A stretch of 64,000 bases of DNA, taken from the NCBI GenBank assembly GCA_903813345.2, contig CAIIXF020000006.1:20965936-21029935 (forward strand), in the 5' to 3' direction. Of this stretch, positions 55,690 to 64,000 are shown one piece after another; the first letter of the stretch is position 1; every line of letters starts with the position of its first letter. The position numbers and the translations under genes were made by a program. Source of the stretch: Owenia fusiformis. Taxonomy: Eukaryota; Annelida; Polychaeta; Sabellida; Oweniidae. The notes under the pieces are model-generated. The model was not told the origin of the DNA. It saw nothing but the letters and a program-made list of their open reading frames with translations, and made no database searches.

Positions 55690-56034
55690 TATTACAGGTC
55701 ATGTAGACCATGGGCATGTGAGTCTTGCTTGACAATTGCATTACCATGCTTGTTAGACATATCATGTGTGGCCGTGGTAATTGAGTCATTAAAACGAAAT
55801 CAAGCAAAAATGACAAAAACATTCAATTATCATTAAAAAACCAATTCCACCCATGCTTACCCTTGTTACCATGGTTACGCATAGCTGAAACAATTTCAAA
55901 TGCATTTAAATGAGAATTCGACACAAAGTAGAGAATTGATTGATCTATTCACTGTGAAAAAATTAGACTGATTGGGTGAAATTTAGTATGCCTATAAAAT
56001 TTTGTCCATTACTTTTGAATCACCCCTCGTAGTC

Positions 56035-57935
56035 TATTTGTTGAAAGGATGAGTCTGGATATATGCCCTTTTGGTCCCTCAGTCAAATGTATATGAAATA
56101 TGATTTTTATAACTGTCCTAGTTATATTTGATAAGTATACTTTTTCATGAGTTTTGATGCATAATCAACCCCCTGCTGAGAGTTAAAATAAGTATCCTAA
56201 CAGAAATCAAATAGTCATTATCATAGAAAAAATACCAATGGCAACACATATGACATATAAAGAAGAAATAACTTTATTTTTAAATATATTTTAGGATTTA
56301 AATTTTTGAATTTTCCACCAGTTTAATTTGAAAGGGGAAAAACAAGATGGCTGCGATTTGATGTAAGAAATATCAGAAAAAAAGTAGCTTCACTTTTAAT
56401 TTTCACAATGAGCACAGTTTTCCGGTTTAGTTTTTTGATTGATTCTGACTCTTTATCACCAGGGTCATGTATAGAGATTATAAAATTGAAACCAAAATGC
56501 TGTGCTCAGCATGAATTTGACTGAAATATGTGTAATTTTACCAACACAATGGAAGTGTCAAAACTGGATGCTCAGTAACTTTGAGTGACTACTATCCCTT
56601 GATTACCCAGATAAACACCAATTCACTAATCAAGAAATGCCATATGTTCAATGTCTATACAAAGAAAGTAACCAATGTTTTGGAGGATATGTTTCAAACT
56701 TTTTGTATAAATTATTCATTTAGTATTTGAACTTGAATTTTTTCAATTGTGGCACAGTGATATGCATTCTTTTTGATGCCGATATTCTTCATGAATTGTG
56801 ATACAAATTGATATTTTTGTACTCTTAGAAGAAGGATAAGATATTGAGGTTTCATAATATGTGTGATTGAGTTGGTTTTTCAGACAATACAATTTTCAAT
56901 ATTTTCCAAGTCGATATCCAGACTCATTCCCAGACTCATCCTTTTATATATGCCTACTCTGAATCATAACACTTTCTCATGTAAACTTACCTTGTGAGTG
57001 ACCATTCTGAAAAATAGGGGTAATTTTTATGCTGTTTTATATTTTAGCAATTTGTGCTTGTACAACATGTCTGAATGGTGGATTAATCTCCAATACAAAG
57101 TATGGACTGTCACAGTTTTCAATTCTAGGTAACAGTTATAATGAAAACATATGCATTCCTTAGTTTGATTTTATTGTCTTCAAACTATATTTTATATGCT
57201 GATGCCTAGTGACAAAGGAGCTCTGCTCAATAAGAAACTATTTCAAGCTTGAGTTTAAAATGGCCACCATTTTTCATAGAAACACAATTTTAATAACTCA
57301 AATACCAGTGGAATAATATGGTTCAAATTTTACCTGTTAGATGGGCATTATTTGTAAAAACATGTTTTGTTTGGTTGGATTTGCCACTCTGTGGCGTTGC
57401 TGTTTTCTAGTTGTACAATGTTTTTAAGAGTTGTTCCTCTACTGTATTTGTTCTAAAATTATGTACAAGGCTGGGATTTTGTCAGTGTAATGCTATTAAG
57501 GTGATTTCTGATTGAAATACGGAACTTACAAATTAATATGTTATTTCATTTTTAATGCAGTTTTGATTCTCAGAAGTATTTAATATGGTAGTTTATACGC
57601 ATATATGTTTAATTATATGCATGTTTTGAAAGCGATGCATTGAACTACTTAGGACATATATTTTTCTATCACCAGATATTATTATCCTAATGCAACTTAG
57701 ATGTTCTGGTATCTGCCTCACCATATTGTTTTAAATAATACTTTTGCATTTTTAATTATTTATTAGCCATTTTTATAGTTCTCAGCCATCAGGACTTTGT
57801 AAAGTGTATTGTAGTTTATGATTTTATGGGCTTTATTGCTCATTTTTACAATAAAATAATGGACATACAAACATCTGTCTTGCCATTTTTGTTTCTATGT
57901 AGCTAGAAATGAGGGTATATACTACATGGAAATAA
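56035..57935. other. AT-rich non-coding stretch
   Basis: About 1.9 kb of text full of animal-type non-coding sequence (for example AAGATGGCTGCGATTTG, AAAATGGCCACCATTTTTC, typical of old dispersed repeats). It includes an AATAAA at about 57850. No protein frame of note. It could be part of a long 3' UTR or an intron; there is no support for either. Confidence 0.35.
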
Positions 57936-57939
57936 ACCT

Positions 57940-59000
57940 ATGGATCTGACAATAGTATATTTACCCAGAATTGATTTTTGCAATGCATTGCAATATACAT
58001 AATAATGAAAATACAGAAATAATGAAATGATATCCCCAAATCAAGAGATCTGGATCTAAGAATGCACTGATTGAACAGAACCGAATGTGAGTGGAAATTA
58101 TTTTTTGTGCATTGGACAATGATGAAAAATACGTGAAAATACCTTATGCTTTTCAAGATCCATATCTATAGAGGATATAATATTCCCATATCAAGAGATG
58201 TGAAAATATGCAAGTAAAGATAATCTAGGATCTTACAATACATACATTATACAAAACAGTTATTTGGAGGAATTAACTAACCCATATATATGCAAGATTT
58301 ATATTTTTGTACATCAACCAATGAGGAAAAAATATACAAAACTATATCTCCGCATCATGCAATGTTATATTTATCCAGAATCAATAAATTAATGCATTAC
58401 TTAATTCATATTTATAAGGAAAATAATATTCCCTTATCTAGAGATGCAGAAATGTGCAAGAAATGATAACTCCGGATCATACAACACCTAAATCATGAAA
58501 AACCGTTATTTTGACGAATTACCTAATCAAGATTTACACGGAAATACAATTTTCTTGCATTAAGCGATGCAAAATTAAACAATAAACAAAATATCCTGGA
58601 TCTACTAATCCCACATTTATCCGAAATGCATTTTCGTTGCATTCCCTTATCCAGCTTTATACGGGAATACAACTTTCTTGCATTAAGCGATGCAAAATTA
58701 AACAATAAACAAAATTTCCTGAATCTACAAATGCCACATTTATCCGAAATACATTTTCATTGCATTCCCTAATCCAACATTATACGGAAAATAACATTTC
58801 ATCATCTGACTATGCAGAAATATTCAAGAATTAACATCAACGGATTAGATAATGCAGTTATATGTCAATCTTAAAAACCACGTATCTCATAATGGGAAAA
58901 TATCCATAAAGTAACAAAGACCTTTATTGTACAATACAAAAAATAAATGGAAAATGCGATAGAACTATTGTGTGATCCAGATTAATACAAAACATGCATT
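57940..59000. repeat. Degenerate satellite, period about 122 bp
   Basis: A landmark phrase (GGATCTNACAAT and variants, followed by a TTATCCGAAAT-like word) recurs at about 57945, 58228, 58352, 58473, 58597, 58721 and 58842. Successive spacings are 124, 121, 124, 124 and 121 bases; the first gap of about 283 equals two eroded units. The two best-preserved units (58548-58791) share TTCTTGCATTAAGCGATGCA and AAACAATAAACAAAAT. The short open frame at 58523-58705 on the reverse strand arises from these two units and is not a gene. Confidence 0.85.
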
Positions 59001-60700
59001 TTCTTGAATCATCAGGGTTCCCATTGCGGAGTTATGCAAGATAAGATTTCCCCGCCTTGTGTAATAATTATCTAGCATTTTATTGCGTATATCTGGATCA
59101 CGGATTTATCCGCTATTATCCGAGATAGGATTTTCTTGGATTGGGACATCTTTCACGCGGTGTATGTTCCAGTCGGTGATCAACATATTCATACTCCACC
59201 TGCAATGGCATTCTTGGTGCTCGGCTGTCCAATAGGTTAGCATGAACACAAATGAATTCGAAATCTGCCACAAAAAATGTAATTTTGTCAATATTTGTCC
59301 CTAATATACCGATTTAAACAAAGGAATCAGAAATGACATCGAATTAATATAATTATTCATGTTCTGTTGTTACAATTACATCTTCGTGTGATATTTGGTA
59401 AGCGGAAAACGTACAATTACATAGAAAATTGGAATTTATAATAGTCGCAGTCCATCCATCTGCCCAACGCAGTCCGCGACTCAGTGTTGCTTTATATCTG
59501 AAGCTGAACGCAATCACAGCCAAAGGTAGATAGCACAATGTGTGTACAGGTGTAGCCGAAATGGAGCAACTTTGGACAAAATTGAATATAAAGGGCTATT
59601 TTAATAGACCTACATCGTGTCTCAATCCATTCTGCAAATATATACAAGCTGTCAAATACAGCTGAAATCATGAATTTATGGTAGCTAGCAATATTGATGG
59701 ACTGTTGGAAAGATCATCCAAAATTACATTAACTCACCAACTCTCCAATTATTTGATATTTTTCTGATATCTTAAATACTAGTTAATGTACCCTTCCCCA
59801 ACAGCTTTTATTGCATCATCAAAAAGTTAATTGTTTCGCATTTCTACTTATTATAAAAAGTCTCACCACTATCCAATTATCTATATATTTAACCCTATCC
59901 ACAAATTGGTTTGTAATAAACATATTACGTTGTCATCTTGCGCTCGACTGTTCTGCCAAATACGCTATTGAATTGCCATATTTCTAGGTCTTAAACGATA
60001 CAATATAGCAATTTGGGACATTGATTCAGGTAATAGATATATGTTAATCAACGTTACTTTGAATGATAATCTGGATGCTGACTTTCTTTTCCTGAAACAA
60101 TAATAGCGTAGGAATATAGTTTACACTATCTTATTTATTTTGTGTTCGCGGCTGGACTGCGTTGCTTAGAATATCAATGGAGGCTGTGTTGCGTTGTTGA
60201 AATAGCTTTGTTTACTGGAGTGCGTCCACTATGAATGCGCAGTTTGAGTCTAATTTTCTCCTCATGAACACATTCTATTATCAAATCATTTTCACGAATT
60301 ATACTCGGAGCCTCAACTAACCTTTAGATATCAGAAACGTGTTAAAACTCCTTTCAAATGTATAGTAAATTAAATAATATGCACATATTTTACAGGTAAA
60401 ATCAGAACTTTGCTACTGTTTTAGCTTGATCTGGACAACTGCTTATTTTCTTATCTACAGACCAACAGTAGATACAGAGTAATATTTTGGTCACCGATTA
60501 GACACTACGATAGCATTTAAAATACCTGGATTTCTCTATTTTGTTGGAAGAAGCAGAAGGCACTGCCGGATGTCCCTCCATTTTGGCGCTGGGCTGCGGT
60601 GTAAAGTTACGCGAGTCGCAGTCCGTGGCTTCGCCCTCGTTTTGCTTATCCTCTGTGTTCATGCCCGTTCCACAGACACGGCTTTTACTAATTTTTATGT
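59000..60700. other. Spacer without recognised gene
   Basis: Short reverse-strand frames at 59106-59538 contain cysteine-poor, unconserved text. The only structural mark is the 44-base word at 60611-60653, which is the inverse of 49300-49344. Confidence 0.35.
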
Positions 60701-60707
60701 TTGAATC

Positions 60708-60923
60708 GGAATAAATAATGATAGGCCATTCAATATGAACCAATATGGTGAAATTCAGCACTCGTTGGACAGAATGTTGTACAAAGCACGAACCTTGAAA
60801 TTCAGCACTCGTTGGACAGAATGTTAGTACAAATGCACTCACCTTCGGTTCGTGCTTTGTACAACATTCTGTCCAACGAGTGCTGAATTTCACCATATTG
60901 AATGGCCTATCATTATTTATTCC
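60708..60923. repeat. 216-bp hairpin with an internal direct repeat
   Basis: GGAATAAATAATGATAGGCC at 60708 is mirrored to 60923. The arms, about 85 bp, include GGTGAAATTCAGCACTCGTT and GACAGAATGTTGTACAAAGC. The left side additionally repeats GAAATTCAGCACTCGTTGGA a second time before the loop. It abuts the visible start of the LINE at about 60928, interrupting or flanking its endonuclease region. Confidence 0.85.
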
Positions 60924-60951
60924 TTAAGTTTATCAAGGGGGTAGAGGGCTC

Positions 60952-61512
60952 ATGATATACATTAAATCTGACCTTACCTACATTCCCATGCCGGATTTGA
61001 ATACTGATAACAGTCTTTGGGTTAATATCAAAATTAGAAATACATGTACTTCAATACTATTTGGTGTACATTATCGCTTTCCTAGTATGAATGTAAATGA
61101 GGAAAATGCTTATTTTGACCATCTAAGCGAAAATCTCTCCAAAGCATCCAAGATAAAATGTGACTCTATTTTATCCAACTTAAATCTCATCCAACTAGTA
61201 AAAGAGCCTACCAGAATAACAAGGAACTCAAGAACCTGCATTGACCTTTCTATTACAAACAAGCCTTTTCTCGTTAGGGAATTGGTTGTTTCTGACCCTA
61301 TTGGTAATACTGACCACTCTACTATTTTGACCACTCTTCCATCAAAACTCAGTAAGAGAGACAAATTAAAGAAAACCATTTGGAAATATGACCAGGCTGA
61401 TATTGAGGGTATAAATTCCAACATTTGTAATTTTGACTTGACTGGACTATTTAATCAGAGTAATAGAGATATTAATGTTACAACTGAAAGGTTTTTTATG
61501 TCATATTTTTGA
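60952..61512 (+). pseudogene. LINE endonuclease C-terminal fragment
   Basis: 186 codons remain open. S-N-L-N-L-I-Q-L-V-K-E-P-T-R-I-T and C-I-D-L-S-I-T-N correspond to the middle beta-strands of APE-type LINE endonucleases. D-P-I-G-N-T-D-H-S is the catalytic S/T-D-H motif with its histidine. The fragment lacks the N-terminal catalytic residues. The related motif (P-I-G-N-T-D-H-F) in the decayed LINE at 28.75-30.43 kb shows that the two belong together. Confidence 0.85.
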
Positions 61513-62865
61513 CATATTTTCAAAATACATTCCTCAAAAAACATTAATTTCAAATGCAAATGATCAACTTTGGATGAACTCAAAAATTAAACGCGAAATC
61601 AATAAGAAAGAACGACTTTATCGGAAAACCAAATCAAAAAATGACAGTTGACAACTACACTGCTCAAGTTGAAAAGGTCAAATCATTAATAAAAGAGGCA
61701 AAATTAAATTACCAGGCCGGAAAACATTGTAAAACAGATTAATGAATCAACCTGTAAAGGAAAACAATACTGGAACATAGTCAATTATTTTCTATCCAGA
61801 ACTTTTCATGCTTTACTTCCTAGTTTGAAGTGCAGTTTTTCAGATCACATAGCTACAACTGAGGATGAAAAAGCTGAGTGTTTCCTTAACCTTTTTCCCT
61901 CAAAATATCATAATTTAAACCAAGTGGATAACGATGCACTTCCACATTTTCCAAACAGAACTGGAACATCAATTGACCATATTATCTACCAATCCAGATG
62001 AAATTCTTCAAATAATCCAGTCCTTTGATCGTGATAAAGCCTGTGGTCTTGACAAAATTATTAACAGAATGACAAAAATAGCCCAGGAAGCATTATCCTT
62101 CCAGTTATCAAAATTGTTTAACATGATTTTTGCATATGGCTAATTTCCCAGTGGCTGGAAACTTGGAAAAATTTCTCCAATTTATAAGAAGTCTGGTAGA
62201 TCACAAGTTGAGAATTATAGACCGATTACTTTGCTAAGCACATTTTCCAAAATATTTGAAAAAGTTGTGCATAATCGCATTTTAACGCATCTACTTGAAA
62301 ATAACCTTCTTTATCAATTTCAATCTGGATTTCTTCCAGGACACAACACTGAGCTACAACTTTTAGCAATAACTGACTACATATATCTTTAGCGAAATGG
62401 AAAAGGGGAACTGTGTTAATTCTGTTTATTTAGACGTGGCGTCTGCTTTTGATCCTGTACCGCATAACTTAATCATTCACAAGATGAAATCATATGGAAT
62501 TCAATGTAAATTAGCCGACGTCTGCACTTCTTACTTAGAAAAATCTGTGTCACTGTAGATGATCACACATCAAACTTTTCTCCTTACCACTTCATAAACT
62601 CCGGTGTGCCTCAGGGGTCCATAATCGGACCCCTGAAGGCCTGATGTTTCTGATATACATAAATGACCTCCCTGACACTCTGACCTCAAAAAACTTTTAT
62701 CTATGCAGATGACACCTCCTTATACTCTTTCTTTCACCCTTCTGGCAATCAAACTGGCCAACTCCAAAATGACCTAAATCTTTTAAGTGTATGGTCTAAA
62801 ACCTGACAATTGAAATTTAAAGCATCTAAAAGTGCTCATTTAGTTTTTCGCTCAAAAATATTCAA

Positions 62866-63234
62866 ATGTCTCCGCTTTACTTTGATGGTGAAATGATCCC
62901 TCAAAAGCAATCACACAAGCACCTGGGTTTCATCTTAGATGAGAATTTGACTTTTAATGACTATATAAACTACCTGTCTAATAAAGTTCAAAAACTGTTA
63001 AATCCTTTGAAGCTCATATCAAACAAAATACAGTCGCACCATCTTGAAATAATGTATAATTCATATTTGGCGTCTCATTTTGACTATTGTAGCTCCATTT
63101 ACGGATCGTCGTCCTTGGCGGCCTTATCAAATCTTGATAAATTCCACTATCAAGCTGCTGTTATATGTGCTGGGGAACTGCATGGATCCACGGACCTAAA
63201 GTCCGTGATGGCTCTAACACCTCAAAAACTTTAA
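62866..63234 (+). pseudogene. LINE reverse-transcriptase thumb fragment
   Basis: 122 open codons follow directly after the frame-broken YADD region: FKCPPLYFDGEMIPQKQSHK, then HLGFILDENLTFNDYI, the post-active-site segment of CR1/Jockey RT. LEIMYNSYLASHFDYCSSIY follows. A stop at 63232-63234 ends it prematurely; the C-terminal zinc cluster lies further on in other frames. Confidence 0.85.
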
Positions 63235-64000
63235 AATGTTTACAGTGGAAATCGCTTACTGACAAAAGACACGAAAAAATCTAAGACTGGTGTTCAAAAT
63301 TGTAAGAAAGGATGTGCCTTATTATGTCTATAGTCTTTTTGACTAACATCGCAACCATGGAACTAGAAAAACGAAAAACTGCTAAATAGGCTTCGAGTTG
63401 ATTTTGCCCTTAAAGACCATTTCTTTACTCATAATTGTACTGGAATAATTGACAACAAATGCCTCTGTGGTTCTACTGAAGACACAAAGCATTTCAATCT
63501 AACCTGCCCTCGCCATACCCATGAACGTAATAAAATGATGACTGCACTTCGTGAACAAAATTTATTGTTTGATACTCGACTTATTTCTAGTAAGACTGAA
63601 CAGGTCAAATATTTAATTTATGAAAATGAACTCACTATTGATTCTCAGAAAATCCTGATAGATATAGTGATGCAATTTGTACAGGCTTGTTATAAGTTTC
63701 CATCAAATCAATGAAATTCTCATTTGTATATTTTGACAATCCCCCCCTTCCCTCCCAACCTCTCACATTACCAATAACCATCTATGATTACTGAAATTCA
63801 TACTCTATTGTAATTTAAACTACCTAGAATGCCTATGGCGATTGGTAGTAGATATTTTGTGTATTTTTTGATTATGAAGGAAATTAATAATATGTTAAAA
63901 AAGATAAGTTCTACACTTTCAGTATCGTTCAGTTAATTTTACCTTGTATCACAAAGCGTATTCCCTGTGGTTGAAGCAGGGAAATAGTCGGCGGTTGTAG

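Larger units (their letters stand above)
53851..56029 (+). mobile_element. Mariner-like element with 315-bp inverted repeats, host of a nested transposon
   Basis: CGAGGGGTGATTCAAAAGTA starts after TA (53849-53850), and its inverse ends at 56029 before TA (56030-56031). The inverted repeats are very long (53851-54165 and 55709-56029) and almost identical. Between them the plus strand encodes a truncated transposase start from ATG 54293: MSTLQQIKIKQRIVIEYL ... GDKALSRQAIERWYKHF, the first helix-turn-helix of mariner-type proteins. After a frameshift comes DLKRSGRPKTIS. The catalytic domain is gone. A second transposon (54615-55689) sits inside. The empty site TTTCTACTCGCATCTAGTCT is found at 51739-51758. 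Confidence 0.88.
60928..63900 (+). mobile_element. Long, frameshifted LINE (CR1/Jockey-like) with endonuclease, RT and tail
   Basis: The coding parts follow in order on the plus strand. The endonuclease C-terminal half has MIYIKSDLTYIPMPDLNTDN, then NSRTCIDLSITNKP and D-P-I-G-N-T-D-H-S (60952-61512). A basic linker follows (61515-61930). RT has SFDRDKACGLDKI, FPSGWKLGKISPIYKKSGRS and VENYRPITLLSTFSKIFEK (61985-62270), then SGFLPGHNTELQLLAI, VYLDVASAFDPVPHNL, NDLPDTLTS, and the active-site [11 protein letters not shown] near 62701-62735. HLGFILDENLTFNDYI (62915) and YLASHFDYCSSIYGS come next, and the cysteine/histidine tail C-L-C-G-S ... K-H-F-N-L-T-C-P-R-H ends at 63712-63714. At least six frame breaks or stops show that it is dead. 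The N-terminal endonuclease half and ORF1 are missing or were displaced by the hairpin at 60708. Confidence 0.9.

Noticed and set aside
58523-58705. Reverse-strand protein with internal repeat (FNFASLNARKLY twice)
   Set aside because: The repetition simply reflects two adjacent satellite units.
57940-59000. CRISPR-like regular repeats
   Set aside because: The entire ~122-bp unit is repeated, with gradual divergence; there are no short repeats separated by unique spacers, and this is a eukaryotic genome.
60498-60896. 132-codon reverse-strand frame with repeated F-S-T-R-W-T-E-C-C-T-K-H type text
   Set aside because: It is translated through a hairpin and its internal direct repeat; the symmetrical peptide is an artefact of the inverted repeat.
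1-64000. Most short open frames of 60-110 codons on both strands
   Set aside because: They overlap one another in several frames, have low-complexity or random-like composition, and show no domain or splice context. In AT-rich animal DNA such frames are expected by chance.

Overview
This is animal nuclear DNA. Four loci with recognisable animal protein families sit in AT-rich sequence crowded with non-LTR retrotransposon remnants, Tc1/mariner-like elements and palindromic non-autonomous DNA transposons. The gene content (LMO4-type LIM protein, C1GALT-type galactosyltransferase, and a CBM39 plus GH16 beta-1,3-glucanase-like protein with an intact catalytic motif) fits a lophotrochozoan such as a mollusc, annelid or brachiopod. 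A bivalve is a reasonable guess, but the sequence alone does not prove it.

Layout. At 0-6 kb, the last coding exon of an LMO4-like gene (+) lies at 5027-5282, after about 5 kb of apparent intron holding one palindromic element. At 6-14.4 kb there is a mariner-type MITE, a long AT-rich stretch with no recognisable gene, and a 5'-truncated LINE (-, 13.2-14.35 kb). At 15.0-16.3 kb lies a single-exon gene (+) for a type II membrane, glycosyltransferase-like protein. At 17.6-24.7 kb there is a dense transposon cluster: two tail-to-tail GC-rich foldback elements, two TTAA-flanked MITEs, copies of a CACTG-ended palindromic family, and a MITE holding a probable tRNA-derived SINE.

At 23.4-28.7 kb, scattered exons form a broken C1GALT copy (exon 1, damaged exon 3, damaged exon 4, no catalytic exon 2). 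It is interleaved with mariner and LINE debris. At 28.7-31.1 kb there is a decayed LINE (-) and a foldback element. At 31-36.4 kb lies repeat-rich spacer. At 36.5-41.1 kb an apparently intact four-exon C1GALT-like gene (+) has matching splice phases throughout and encodes 329 aa. At 42.9-48.2 kb a nine-exon CBM39-GH16 gene (-) keeps the catalytic E-x-D-x-x-E motif. Its introns contain a LINE, a MITE, and an 85-bp tandem array that repeats the end of one exon together with its splice donor. At 48-64 kb there are hairpin elements, a nested pair of mariner-like transposons, a roughly 122-bp degenerate satellite, and a long but broken LINE (+, 60.9-63.7 kb).

The genes form no operon-like unit. 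The two Golgi-type glycosyltransferase loci would act in secretory-pathway glycosylation. The GH16 protein would act outside the cell in beta-glucan recognition or hydrolysis. The LMO4-like protein is a nuclear transcription cofactor. The most informative features are evolutionary: the tandem C1GALT duplication with exon loss, the repeated splice donor, and several transposon insertions that can be dated against empty sites inside this same window. All splice sites were read by eye from GT/AG signals, phase and protein-family match.
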